Below are positions 8,392 to 16,775 of a DNA stretch of 64,000 bases, piece after piece. The notes under the pieces are model-generated. The model worked only from the letters and a program-made list of their open reading frames with translations, made no database searches and was not told the DNA's origin. How positions within the stretch are numbered: the stretch's first letter is position 1; each line of letters opens with the position of its first letter. The stretch lies in the NCBI RefSeq assembly GCF_001458295.1, contig NZ_CYUD01000005.1, positions 248,001 through 312,000 on the forward strand, written 5' to 3'. The DNA is from Ruegeria denitrificans (GTDB taxonomy: Bacteria; Pseudomonadota; Alphaproteobacteria; Rhodobacterales; Rhodobacteraceae). A program made the translations under genes and the position numbers.

Positions 8392-9441
8392 ATGACAGCG
8401 GATATCGCAATCGACGCAAAAGGCGTGTGGAAGGTGTTCGGCGCGCGGTCGCAGGAGGCTTTGAAAGCCATCCACAGCGAAGGGCTGAGCAAGGCCGAAG
8501 TGCTAGAGCAGTTCAACTGCGTTGTTGGTGTGGCCGATGCCAGTTTCGAAATTGAGCGTGGGGAGCTGTTCTGCGTCATGGGCCTGTCGGGGTCAGGTAA
8601 ATCCACCCTCGTGCGCCATGTGAACCGGCTGCTCGAACCGACGGACGGCCATATCTATCTGGATGGTGACGATGTGATGGGTCTGAATGACGAAGGTCTG
8701 CGCGACTTGCGCAATCGCCGCGTTGCCATGGTGTTTCAAAACTTCGGCCTGATGCCGCACCGCACCGTGCGTGACAACGTGGCGATGCCGCTGGAAATTC
8801 GGGGCACTGGCAAGGCCCGCCGCTGGGAAGAGGCGGACCGGGTGTTGGAACTGGTCGAGCTGAACGGCTGGGAAGACAAATACGCCCATGAACTGTCGGG
8901 CGGTATGCAGCAGCGCGTGGGCCTTGCCCGCGCCATTGCAGCCGATCCGGAAATCCTGTTGATGGATGAGCCATTCTCGGCCCTTGACCCGCTGATCCGC
9001 AAGCAGTTGCAGGATCAGTTCATGGACCTCAGCCACAAGCTGAATAAAACGACGATGTTCATCACCCACGATCTGGACGAGGCCATTCGCATCGGCCACC
9101 GCATCGCGATTATGAAAGACGGGCGTATCGTGCAGATTGGTACGCCGGAAGAGATCATCCTCAACCCCGCCGACGATTATGTTGCCGACTTTGTGGCCGG
9201 TATATCCAAGCTCAACATGATCTTCGCCCATTCGGTGATGAAACCGGTGGATGAATTCGAGGCCCATCATGGCGAGGTGCCGGAGGACGCAAAAGAAGCG
9301 CATCCCGAGATGGATCTGTCCGATCTGATGAACCTTTGTGTCGACGGCCACGGTGTCGTCGCGGTCACGCAGGACGGCAACACGGTCGGGGTGATCAACC
9401 GCGCGGGTCTGATCCGTGCCATTCAGGACAGTCAGGCATAA
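8392..9441 (+). CDS. proV: Glycine betaine-type ABC transporter ATP-binding protein
   Basis: Cytoplasmic ATPase subunit of 349 residues. It has a Walker A (GLSGSGKST), Q-loop (VFQNFGLMPHRTV), ABC signature (LSGGMQQRVGLARA), Walker B (EILLMDEPFSALD) and H-loop (ITHDLDEA). The N-terminal extension of about 50 residues (IHSEGLSKAEVLEQFNCVVG) is usual for ProV/OpuAA. The C-terminus (VVAVTQDGNTVGVINRAGLI) resembles part of a CBS domain, the ionic-strength-sensing module in osmoregulated members, but only about one repeat is seen. The ATG at 8392 is chosen over an upstream in-frame codon because GTGAGG lies just before it. Confidence 0.94.
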   Translation: MTADIAIDAKGVWKVFGARSQEALKAIHSEGLSKAEVLEQFNCVVGVADASFEIERGELFCVMGLSGSGKSTLVRHVNRLLEPTDGHIYLDGDDVMGLNDEGLRDLRNRRVAMVFQNFGLMPHRTVRDNVAMPLEIRGTGKARRWEEADRVLELVELNGWEDKYAHELSGGMQQRVGLARAIAADPEILLMDEPFSALDPLIRKQLQDQFMDLSHKLNKTTMFITHDLDEAIRIGHRIAIMKDGRIVQIGTPEEIILNPADDYVADFVAGISKLNMIFAHSVMKPVDEFEAHHGEVPEDAKEAHPEMDLSDLMNLCVDGHGVVAVTQDGNTVGVINRAGLIRAIQDSQA

Positions 9442-9451
9442 GGGGACCGAT

Positions 9452-10969
9452 ATGAAACATGTTGATGTGCAACAGATCCAACCGGAAACCGCAGATCGGC
9501 TGAACGGGCTGATCGCTGATTTCGTGGGGCAGGGGCAGGCTTACTATCAGAATACATTTGCCTATATGATGCAGGCGCCGGGCTATCGGTTCACGCTGAA
9601 CAAGGTCGCGGCGATTTTGGGGCCGATCTGGTTTGGCGCGCGTGGGCTGTGGTCCTGGTTTCTGGGCTTTCTGGTGCTGGAAACGCTGGCCTATATCCAG
9701 ATCGGGCTGGGGCTGTTCGGTGACCTTGGCCGCGAGTTCCGTGAACGCGCCGCCCAGATTGAACAAACGTTGGAACTGCGTCGTCAGCAGATCGCAGCCG
9801 CCGAACAGACAGGTTCCGCCACATTGGATTCTTTGAAGCGCGCTGCAGAGTCGCTTGAGGGCGCTTTAGTCGGCGCGCAAGATGCCGCGCGCGGCGCGGA
9901 TTCGACCGGTATGACCTATCTGGCGGTGGGTATCGTCCTGTTGCTGGCGGTCAAGTTTTTGGCTGCATCAGTGGCCAATTGGACGCTTGAGGGGCAATTT
10001 GTGCGCTGGCGTTCAGACTCAAGCGTTGCGCATGGCTGGTCGACCTCTCGGATGGTCGTCGCCGCGGTGTTGACTGGCATTGTTGTCGTGCTCTCGATGA
10101 TCAAATTTGCGCAGCCAGATGCCTTGGCCGTGCTGAAGACCTTCCCGACCAACCGCGACTGGCGGCTGAATGTAGGCGACGGGGTGCAGGCGGTCTTTGA
10201 ATGGACCAAAACCGCCGGGCGCGGTTTCTTTGACGGGCTGACCTATGGCATGCGCACCCTGCTGGACTGGATCGAGGTGGTACTGGTCGATACGCCTTGG
10301 CCGGTTGTGGCTCTGGTGATCATCATGTTGGCCTATCTGTCTGCCGGAGCGCGTGTGGCGATCTTTACCGGTGCGGCGCTGGCCTATCTTGGGTTGTTGG
10401 ATTTCTGGGAAAAGGCGATGACCACAATTGCCCTATTGGGGGCCGCGGCGCTGATCTCGATCACTCTGGGTATCCCTTTGGGCATCTACTGTGCCCGCCG
10501 CCCACGTGCCTTCGCCATCGTGCGGCCCATTCTGGATTTCATGCAGTCGATGCCATCTTTTGTCTATCTGATCCCGGTTGTGGCCTTCATCGGATCGGGC
10601 AAGCCAGCAGGCGTCGTGGCTACGATGATTTTCGGCAGCCCGCCTGTAATCCGTTTCACCGTTCTGGGCCTGCAACAGGTGCCGGAAACCGTGCGCGAGG
10701 CCGCGCTCGCCTTTGGGGCCACTCCACGTTACCTGCTGTGGCGGGTGGACCTGCCCTTGGCGCACAAGACCATCATGGCTGGCGTGAACCAGACAATCCT
10801 GATGTCGTTGGCCATGGTCGTGGTTGCCTCGTTGATTGGGGCCAAGGGTCTGGGTGAAGACGTATTGGAGGCGCTGCAATATGCGGCGGCGGGTCAGGGC
10901 ATTCTGGCCGGTCTGGCGATCTTGTTCTGTGCACTTATCCTGGATCGGATCGTAGCCGGTAGGAAATAA
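9452..10969 (+). CDS. proW: Glycine betaine-type ABC transporter permease with extended N-terminus
   Basis: Inner-membrane channel subunit of 505 residues, much longer than E. coli ProW (354). The C-terminal 240 residues are a standard ABC permease domain with the EAA loop (REAALAFGATPRYLLWRVDL) that contacts the ATPase. The first 165 residues contain a hydrophobic segment (WFGARGLWSWFLGFLVLETL), then a helical Gln/Ala/Glu-rich stretch that may be coiled coil, then further membrane segments (YLAVGIVLLLAVKFLAASV). The ATG at 9452 follows AAGGGGA and lies ten bases after proV. It is the last gene of the operon; the next gene is convergent 54 bases away, and no clear terminator was seen between them. 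Confidence 0.9.
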   Translation: MKHVDVQQIQPETADRLNGLIADFVGQGQAYYQNTFAYMMQAPGYRFTLNKVAAILGPIWFGARGLWSWFLGFLVLETLAYIQIGLGLFGDLGREFRERAAQIEQTLELRRQQIAAAEQTGSATLDSLKRAAESLEGALVGAQDAARGADSTGMTYLAVGIVLLLAVKFLAASVANWTLEGQFVRWRSDSSVAHGWSTSRMVVAAVLTGIVVVLSMIKFAQPDALAVLKTFPTNRDWRLNVGDGVQAVFEWTKTAGRGFFDGLTYGMRTLLDWIEVVLVDTPWPVVALVIIMLAYLSAGARVAIFTGAALAYLGLLDFWEKAMTTIALLGAAALISITLGIPLGIYCARRPRAFAIVRPILDFMQSMPSFVYLIPVVAFIGSGKPAGVVATMIFGSPPVIRFTVLGLQQVPETVREAALAFGATPRYLLWRVDLPLAHKTIMAGVNQTILMSLAMVVVASLIGAKGLGEDVLEALQYAAAGQGILAGLAILFCALILDRIVAGRK

Positions 10970-11023
10970 GGATCAGCCAGCCAATAGGAAAACCGAACAG
11001 GCCAGCCGTTGAAGTTGCAGGTG

Positions 11024-11692
11024 TTAAACCGCCGGTGCCTGCGCAAAAGGCAAATGGCCTGTTTTCATCCAGACTTTCGCACCGCCGGGTCCGGCCAGGG
11101 CCGACAGGTCCTGACCCTCGGGCAGGCGTAGCCAGCCATCCTTGTTCAGAACGTCGCTGCCGACCGTGATGGATCCATCAATGACCAAAAGCTCGATGCC
11201 GCCTGCCGCGTCAGACCTGAGCTCGGCACCCGGATCAAGATGGCTGTAGGTGACAATCTCGCGGTCGTCTTTGTGCAGGGCTGCGGTCGCCACGCCATTC
11301 ACCGGGTCCGCCAACTCATCCGCCATGGTTTTGCGGAACTGGATGCGGTCGTCCATGTCGAATTGCCAAAGCTTGACGAAAATAGTGCAGCCGGGTTTTG
11401 AACCGGGCGTATGGGCCGAGGTTGGGGGATTGCGCACATAGGTTCCGGCGGGGAAATCGCCGTGTTCGTCCTGAAAAACGCCGTCGAGGACGATGAATTC
11501 CTCACCCCCAGTATGCGTGTGGGCCGAGAATTTGCTGCCCGGCGCGTAGCGTACGATGGTGGTGGCGCGGGCAACTTCGCCGCCGATCCGGTCCAACATG
11601 CGCCGGTCTACGCCTTTCATGGGTGAGGCTTGCCACTCAAGCTGATCAGAGTGAACTACGACACGGGAAGAAAAATCCGAGTTGAGTTCCAT
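11024..11692 (-). CDS. Cupin-domain protein (ChrR-like double cupin)
   Basis: A 222-residue protein with two cupin-like halves. The first contains the metal-binding pattern [15 protein letters not shown] and the second part of a weaker barrel ([14 protein letters not shown]). It resembles the cupin part of ChrR anti-sigma-type proteins but has no N-terminal zinc anti-sigma domain, so it is more likely an enzyme or sensor of unknown substrate. The start at 11692 is chosen because AAAGGAA precedes it; the longer in-frame start at 11734 has no such site. It lies 80 bases downstream of the LysR gene on the same strand and may be co-transcribed with it. Confidence 0.8.
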   Translation of the reverse strand: MELNSDFSSRVVVHSDQLEWQASPMKGVDRRMLDRIGGEVARATTIVRYAPGSKFSAHTHTGGEEFIVLDGVFQDEHGDFPAGTYVRNPPTSAHTPGSKPGCTIFVKLWQFDMDDRIQFRKTMADELADPVNGVATAALHKDDREIVTYSHLDPGAELRSDAAGGIELLVIDGSITVGSDVLNKDGWLRLPEGQDLSALAGPGGAKVWMKTGHLPFAQAPAV

Positions 11693-11772
11693 GGAGTAGA
11701 TTCCTTTCAGCTTTAGCCATAGGGCTGGGTGCACTCGGGTACGTTTGGGTCATCCCCTTAGATGGGTGTCCG

Positions 11773-12660
11773 TTACTCTCCGCGCAACTGCTTCACCAGA
11801 TAGTCAATCAGCGCTCGTATGCGCGCGGTCAGGTGCCGGTTTTGCGGGTAGGCGGCGTAAAGTCCCAATGATATCGCCTCTTGCGCTTCAAACAGCAGTT
11901 GCAGGCGGCCCGAGTCCAGAAATGGCCGTGCCGTGTACAATGGGAAACGCCCGATCCCCAGCCCATCCGCCGCCATATGCGCCACGGCGCGCGGAGAGTT
12001 CGCGCGGAAATTGCCGGACACCGGAACCGAGTATTCTCCGTCTGACCCTTTGAACGCCCAATGGTCGATCGTGTTGCCAGTGGTCTGCAGCAGGCAATTA
12101 TGGGTGGACAAAGCAGTCGGCTGTTGCGGGGTTCCGTGTTGCGCAAGATAGTCGGGCGACACACAGCAGACGATCCGCATATCCGTCAGTTTGCGCGCCA
12201 CAAGGTTTGAATCCTTCAATGCCCCGAAACGAATGGCAAGGTCATACCCTTCCTCGACCATCGAGACGTGATGATCCGACAGGTGCAACTCGATCGAAAC
12301 CTTCGGATGGTCGGTCTGGAACGGTCTCAGCAGGTGGATCAACTCGGCCGAGCCGAAGCCGGTTGGTGCAGTGATCCGTATACGCCCTGCCAGCTCGGTC
12401 TGTCGTTGCTGGACCAGACCTTCCAGTTCATCAAACTGCTCAAGCAGGGGCAGGCAGCGTTCGTAGTAAGACCGCCCGGTATCCGTCAGCGTGACGCTGC
12501 GTGTAGTGCGGTTGAACAGTTGCGCGTTTAGCCGATCTTCAAGTTGGCCGACATATTTGCTGGCCAGTTTGGTGCTGATGCCGATCTGTCTTGCGCCCTC
12601 GGTGAAGGACGAATGTGCCGCCACTGCCGCAAAGGCGCGCATGCCCTGAATTGTATCCAT
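11773..12660 (-). CDS. LysR family transcriptional regulator
   Basis: A 295-residue regulator. The winged helix-turn-helix occupies residues 1-60 (FTEGARQIGISTKLASKYV), followed by the linker helix and a LysR substrate-binding domain (RIRITAPTGFGSAELIHLL, DLAIRFGALKDSNLVARKL). It belongs to the large CrgA/DsdC-like group whose effectors are mostly unknown. It is divergent from the glutathione S-transferase gene across a 125-base gap, the usual arrangement for a LysR regulator and its target, and precedes a cupin gene on its own strand. Confidence 0.93.
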   Translation of the reverse strand: MDTIQGMRAFAAVAAHSSFTEGARQIGISTKLASKYVGQLEDRLNAQLFNRTTRSVTLTDTGRSYYERCLPLLEQFDELEGLVQQRQTELAGRIRITAPTGFGSAELIHLLRPFQTDHPKVSIELHLSDHHVSMVEEGYDLAIRFGALKDSNLVARKLTDMRIVCCVSPDYLAQHGTPQQPTALSTHNCLLQTTGNTIDHWAFKGSDGEYSVPVSGNFRANSPRAVAHMAADGLGIGRFPLYTARPFLDSGRLQLLFEAQEAISLGLYAAYPQNRHLTARIRALIDYLVKQLRGE

Positions 12661-12671
12661 TGTCTACATAT

Positions 12672-12694
12672 CATTCATAGTAATTTACCGAATG
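12672..12694. promoter_or_regulatory. Candidate LysR binding site in the lysR-gst divergent region
   Basis: CATTC, thirteen bases, GAATG: an interrupted palindrome in the 125-base gap between the divergent starts (12660 and 12786), with an AT-rich centre compatible with the T-N11-A rule of LysR sites. TATATTA just downstream may be a -10 for the GST gene. Assignment rests on position and symmetry only. Confidence 0.35.
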
Positions 12695-12785
12695 GGTATA
12701 TTATCGCCCGATAGAAAGCAAACTAGTTTGGTGCACAGATGCTGACCCTCAGCCGATCCCCTTCAATCAGAGAAAGAGCTTTCAG

Positions 12786-13409
12786 ATGTCCAACGCGATC
12801 CGAATTCACAGTTTCCCCCTGTCTGGCCACGCACATCGTGCCGTCCTGTTTGCCAACCTTGCCGGTATCAATCATGACGTCATCGACGTGGATCTTGCCG
12901 GCGGTGAACATAAGCGCGAGCCTTTTCTGTCTCTGAACCCAGCTGGTCAGGTGCCGGTTCTTGAAGATGGCGACGTGGTCGTCAGCGACAGTAACGCCAT
13001 TCTGGTCTATCTTGCCCGCAAATACGCGCCCTCTTACCTGCCGACGGACCCGGCGCGTGAGGCCGAAGTGCAGAAATTCCTGACCCTTGCTGCGGGTGAG
13101 ATTGCCTTTGGCCCTGCTGCAGCGCGCCTGATCAACGTCTTCAATGCGCCGTTGGACAAGGACTTTACCCACGCGACAGCGGCCAAAGTTTTGACCAAGC
13201 TGGATGCGCATCTCGAAGGTCGCGAGTGGCTGGTTGGCGATGCTCCGACCATCGCGGATGTTGCGATCTACAGCTATTCCGCACACGCGCCCGAAGGTGA
13301 CGTTTCGCTGGAACCTTATGCAAATCTACGCCGCCTGTTGGCCAATATCGAGGCGCTGGACGGCTTTGTCCCAATGCCACGCACTGCGGCCGGCCTAAAC
13401 GCGGCCTGA
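12786..13409 (+). CDS. Glutathione S-transferase family protein
   Basis: A 207-residue cytosolic GST. The N-terminal thioredoxin-like domain has FPLSGHAHRAVLFANLAG, the conserved NPAGQVPVLEDGD (cis-proline) and the glutathione-contact motif SDSNAILVYLARKY. The C-terminal helical domain has HLEGREWLVGDAPTIADVAI, with the N-capping box typical of the family. Length is normal. The likely role is conjugation or reduction of electrophiles with glutathione; the substrate is unknown. It is followed 66 bases later by an electron-transfer fusion protein on the same strand, and is divergent from a LysR regulator that probably controls it. Confidence 0.93.
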   Translation: MSNAIRIHSFPLSGHAHRAVLFANLAGINHDVIDVDLAGGEHKREPFLSLNPAGQVPVLEDGDVVVSDSNAILVYLARKYAPSYLPTDPAREAEVQKFLTLAAGEIAFGPAAARLINVFNAPLDKDFTHATAAKVLTKLDAHLEGREWLVGDAPTIADVAIYSYSAHAPEGDVSLEPYANLRRLLANIEALDGFVPMPRTAAGLNAA

Positions 13410-13475
13410 TCCGAACACCCTTGGTCAGTTGCTTTTTTGCAGCTGGCCACAACACTCCGACGAATGAGGTCTGCC

Positions 13476-15536
13476 ATGAACGCTCCGGTCGCATCAGATA
13501 CTTCGCCCTTCCATGCAGGCGAAATGGCCATGCAGGACCGTGTTGGTAAGCGGGAGCAAATGGAGGATGTGGGCCGGAATTATATCCGCCCCTATATGCC
13601 CGATCAGCATCGAGAGTTCTTTGGCAAAATACCATTTCTGGTCGTCGGCAGCGTCGATTCCGAGGGTTGGCCCTGGGCGTCGATGGTTTCGGGCCGACCG
13701 GGTTTTATCCATTCGCCGCATGACCGTCGGCTTGATATCGATGTTCGACCTTTAGCCGACGATCCACTGAAAGATGCGCTGCAGCCCGGCGCACCGATCG
13801 GCGTTGTCGGGGTCGAACTGTCCACCCGTCGCCGCAATCGCATGAATGCGACTGTGGGTCGGGTCGAAGACGGTGGGTTCTCACTGGATGTGGTGCAATC
13901 GTTCGGGAATTGTCCGCAATACATCCAAACCCATGATGTTACCTTTGTCCGCGAGCCCGGGATCCCTATCACCCGCCGCCCCGCCGACAGGTTCCATGAG
14001 TTGGACGCACAGGCCCGGGGCACGATCGCGAAGGCGAATTCGTTCTATGTTGCCAGCCACGCCAGCACTGAGGATAGCACGGGTGTCGATGTTTCGCATC
14101 GGGGCGGTCGGTCGGGGTTTGTTCATGTGAAAGGCAACAGCCTGCTGGTGCCGGATTTCGCGGGCAATAACTTTTTCAACACGCTGGGCAATTTTCTGGT
14201 GAACCCGCAGGCGGGTCTTTTGTTCCCTGATTATCAGACCGGCGATGTGCTGATGCTGACCGGAACGGTCGAGGTGCTGTCTGAAGACCACCCTGATATT
14301 GTGGGTTTCCATGGCGCAAGCCGGGGCTGGTGGTTTCATCTGGATCGCGGACTGCGCATTCATAATGCATTGCCATTTAGGGCTGAATTTCTTGAGTTTT
14401 CGCCTAACAGCCTGATGGCGGATGACTGGAAGACAGTAGAGACCAGGCAAGAAGCCGAAGCGCTGCGCCGTCAGTGGCGATCCCTGCGCGTGGTTGCGGT
14501 TCAGGATGAAAGCGACGTGATCCGGTCTTTCACATTTGAGGCTACGGATGACTTGCCTCTGTTGCAGTTTGAGGCGGGTCAGTTTCTGACCCTGCGCGTA
14601 AGCCCTGAGGGCGCGGCTCCGATGACCCGCACCTATACAGTTTCCTCAGCGCCCGGTGATGCGGGATACCGGATATCTGTAAAACGCGAGCCGGGTGGGG
14701 TGGTGTCGAACCATTTGCACGACACGCTGTCGGTTGGCGATCTGGTCGAGGTCAAAGCTCCGAAAGGTCAGTTCTTTCTGGACGTGGCCGAGACTCGCCC
14801 GGCCGTGCTGTTCGCGGGCGGGGTTGGCATCACACCGATGATGTCAATGACCGGACATGTGATGAACGAAGGCGCGCGAACCCGACACATGCGCAACTTG
14901 ACCATATTTCACGCCGCGCAAACCGTGGCGCAGCGCGCTTTTCACGCCGATCTGCGTCAAGCGTCGGCCAACAGCGGAGGCAAGATCCGTTATGTCTCGG
15001 TTGTTTCTCAGCCCGAGGAAGGTACGCACGAGGGGGTGGAGTTTGACGCCAAAGGCTACATCACGCCCGAACTGATCCGTGAAACGCTGCCGTTGAATGA
15101 CTACGACTTCTATCTTTGCGGCCCGGCCACCTTTATGCAGGCAATTTATGACATGTTACGTAATCTGGGGGTGCGTGATGACCGTGTTTTTGCCGAAGCC
15201 TTTGGTCCGGCTGCATTGACGCGGCGCTCTGACGGAAAAGTGCCTACATTCCAGCCTGAACCCGAGGCTGAAGCAGCCAAAGTCAAGTTCAAATCCAGCA
15301 ATCAAATGGCACAATGGGTAAAAGGCGACCCGACCTTGCTGGACGTGGCCGAGGCACAAGGTTTGACACCCACCTTTTCCTGTCGGTCAGGATCGTGCGG
15401 CAGCTGTCTGACCCGCAAGATTGCCGGTAAGGTTGCCTATCGCACAGAACCGACTGCCGAGCATTCAGAAGACGAGGTTCTGATCTGTTGCGCCGTGCCC
15501 GCCAAAGGTTCGGATACGGTGGTGCTGGACCTCTGA
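13476..15536 (+). CDS. FMN-binding split-barrel / ferredoxin-reductase / 2Fe-2S fusion oxidoreductase
   Basis: A 686-residue three-part redox protein. Residues about 45-260 form a pyridoxamine-phosphate-oxidase-like FMN split barrel (FLVVGSVDSEGWPWASMV). About 340-590 form an FAD/NAD(P)H ferredoxin-reductase module (RTYTVSSAPG for FAD, FAGGVGITPMMSM for the nucleotide, FYLCGPATFMQ near the end). About 600-686 form a plant-type ferredoxin with CRSGSCGSC and a later Cys (VLICCAVP). Electrons would pass from NAD(P)H through FAD and the 2Fe-2S cluster, perhaps to the FMN domain. GAGG precedes the ATG at 13476. The neighbouring GST suggests xenobiotic or stress metabolism, but the substrate is unknown. 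Confidence 0.88.
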   Translation: MNAPVASDTSPFHAGEMAMQDRVGKREQMEDVGRNYIRPYMPDQHREFFGKIPFLVVGSVDSEGWPWASMVSGRPGFIHSPHDRRLDIDVRPLADDPLKDALQPGAPIGVVGVELSTRRRNRMNATVGRVEDGGFSLDVVQSFGNCPQYIQTHDVTFVREPGIPITRRPADRFHELDAQARGTIAKANSFYVASHASTEDSTGVDVSHRGGRSGFVHVKGNSLLVPDFAGNNFFNTLGNFLVNPQAGLLFPDYQTGDVLMLTGTVEVLSEDHPDIVGFHGASRGWWFHLDRGLRIHNALPFRAEFLEFSPNSLMADDWKTVETRQEAEALRRQWRSLRVVAVQDESDVIRSFTFEATDDLPLLQFEAGQFLTLRVSPEGAAPMTRTYTVSSAPGDAGYRISVKREPGGVVSNHLHDTLSVGDLVEVKAPKGQFFLDVAETRPAVLFAGGVGITPMMSMTGHVMNEGARTRHMRNLTIFHAAQTVAQRAFHADLRQASANSGGKIRYVSVVSQPEEGTHEGVEFDAKGYITPELIRETLPLNDYDFYLCGPATFMQAIYDMLRNLGVRDDRVFAEAFGPAALTRRSDGKVPTFQPEPEAEAAKVKFKSSNQMAQWVKGDPTLLDVAEAQGLTPTFSCRSGSCGSCLTRKIAGKVAYRTEPTAEHSEDEVLICCAVPAKGSDTVVLDL

Positions 15537-15626
15537 GGCACATAACCGCAGACAGGTTTTCGGGACATTGTCATGACTGCCGGGTAGAAAGGTCTGCAAT
15601 CACCCGTGATCATGTAAGGAAACCCA

Positions 15627-16706
15627 ATGACCGACGCCAAAATCAGAACCACATCGGGCAATGGCCGTATCTTTGACAGTGTGCTCGACACGATTGGGAA
15701 CACACCCACGATCCGCGTTAACAACCTGGGGCCCGAGGGCGTCAACCTGTTCGTGAAGTTTGAGGCGTTCAACCCCGCCGGATCGGTCAAGGATCGCCTT
15801 GCCGTCAATATCATAGAGGCCGCCGAACGCAGCGGCGCCCTGAAGCCCGGCCAAACGGTTGTAGAGGCCACCAGCGGCAACACTGGTATCGGTTTGGCGT
15901 TGGTCTGTGCGCAAAAGGGCTATCCGCTGGTGGTGACCATGGCCGAAAGCTTTTCGACCGAGCGTCGCCGCCTGATGCGCATGATGGGCGCCAAGGTTGT
16001 GCTGACGCCAAAGGTGGAAAAAGGCTTTGGCATGTATCGCAAGGCCGCCGAACTGGCTGAAGAACACGGCTGGTTTTTGGCCCGTCAGTTCGAAACGCAG
16101 GCCAATGCCGAGATTCACGCTGCAACAACCGCACAGGAAATTTTGGGTGATTTTAAAGGTGATCGTCTGGATTACTTTGTGACGGGTTATGGTACTGGCG
16201 GTACGGTCACCGGGGTGTCGCGAGTTTTGCGCGCTGAGAGTCCAGATACCAAAATCATCCTCTCCGAACCTGCCAACGCCCAACTGGTGGGAAGTGGCAT
16301 CGCGACCGAGCGGGGCAAGGACAGCGACCCCGTTTCCAGCCACCCGGCTTTCGAACCGCATGTGATACAGGGCTGGACACCTGATTTCATCCCTGCGGTT
16401 CTGCAGGAAACCATCGACAACAGCTATTTCGATGAGCTGATCCCCGTGGCAGGTCCGGCAGGCGTTGAATGGGCGCAGAAACTGGCCAGCCAGGAAGGTA
16501 TCCTGACCGGTATTTCCGGTGGCGCGACATTTGCCGTCGCAATGCAGATTGCCGAACAGGCCGCCCCCGGCGCGTCGGTGCTTTGCATGCTGCCCGATAC
16601 GGGTGAACGGTATCTGAGTACACCGCTGTTCGACGATTTCCCGGTTGAGATGACAGAAGAAGAGGCCGCGATCTCACGCTCGACACCCGGATATCACATC
16701 GGCTGA
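15627..16706 (+). CDS. cysK: Cysteine synthase family PLP-dependent enzyme
   Basis: A 359-residue fold-type II PLP enzyme. The internal-aldimine lysine lies in NPAGSVKDRLAV, the substrate loop is TSGNTGIGLA, and the phosphate-binding glycine-rich loop is GTGGTVTG. O-acetylserine sulfhydrylase (forming cysteine from O-acetylserine and sulfide) is the best guess. It is about 45 residues longer than typical CysK, with a short insertion (ATERGKDSDPVSSHPAF) and an extended C-terminus (PVEMTEEEAAISRSTPGYHI), so a related beta-substituting specificity cannot be excluded. AAGGAAACCCA precedes the ATG. A strong hairpin lies between its stop and the next gene. Confidence 0.88.
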   Translation: MTDAKIRTTSGNGRIFDSVLDTIGNTPTIRVNNLGPEGVNLFVKFEAFNPAGSVKDRLAVNIIEAAERSGALKPGQTVVEATSGNTGIGLALVCAQKGYPLVVTMAESFSTERRRLMRMMGAKVVLTPKVEKGFGMYRKAAELAEEHGWFLARQFETQANAEIHAATTAQEILGDFKGDRLDYFVTGYGTGGTVTGVSRVLRAESPDTKIILSEPANAQLVGSGIATERGKDSDPVSSHPAFEPHVIQGWTPDFIPAVLQETIDNSYFDELIPVAGPAGVEWAQKLASQEGILTGISGGATFAVAMQIAEQAAPGASVLCMLPDTGERYLSTPLFDDFPVEMTEEEAAISRSTPGYHIG

Positions 16707-16730
16707 CGCCAAGGCCTAGCTTGCCTAACG

Positions 16731-16768
16731 CCCCTCGTAACTGCAATGATATTGGCAGGTTACGGGGG
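16731..16768 (+). promoter_or_regulatory. Stable hairpin covering the Shine-Dalgarno of the cis/trans isomerase gene
   Basis: CCCTCGTAACTGC (16732-16744) pairs with GCAGGTTACGGGGG (16755-16768) over 13 positions, with one bulged G and one wobble, around a ten-base loop. The 3' arm contains the G-rich ribosome binding site GGGGGAG (16764-16770) of the following gene, whose ATG is at 16776. No T-run follows, so this is unlikely to be a simple terminator for cysK. It could control translation of the downstream membrane-stress enzyme. Confidence 0.55.
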
Positions 16769-16775
16769 AGCGCCG

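Noticed and set aside
13410..13475. Short GC-rich repeat with a T-run after the GST gene, considered as a terminator
   Set aside because: The T-run (CTTTTTTG) lies in the loop of a very short stem rather than after it, so it does not form a rho-independent terminator.
16746..16775. Alternative upstream ATG (16746) for the cis/trans isomerase gene
   Set aside because: It lies in the loop of the hairpin, has no ribosome binding site, and adds ten residues before an already complete signal peptide.
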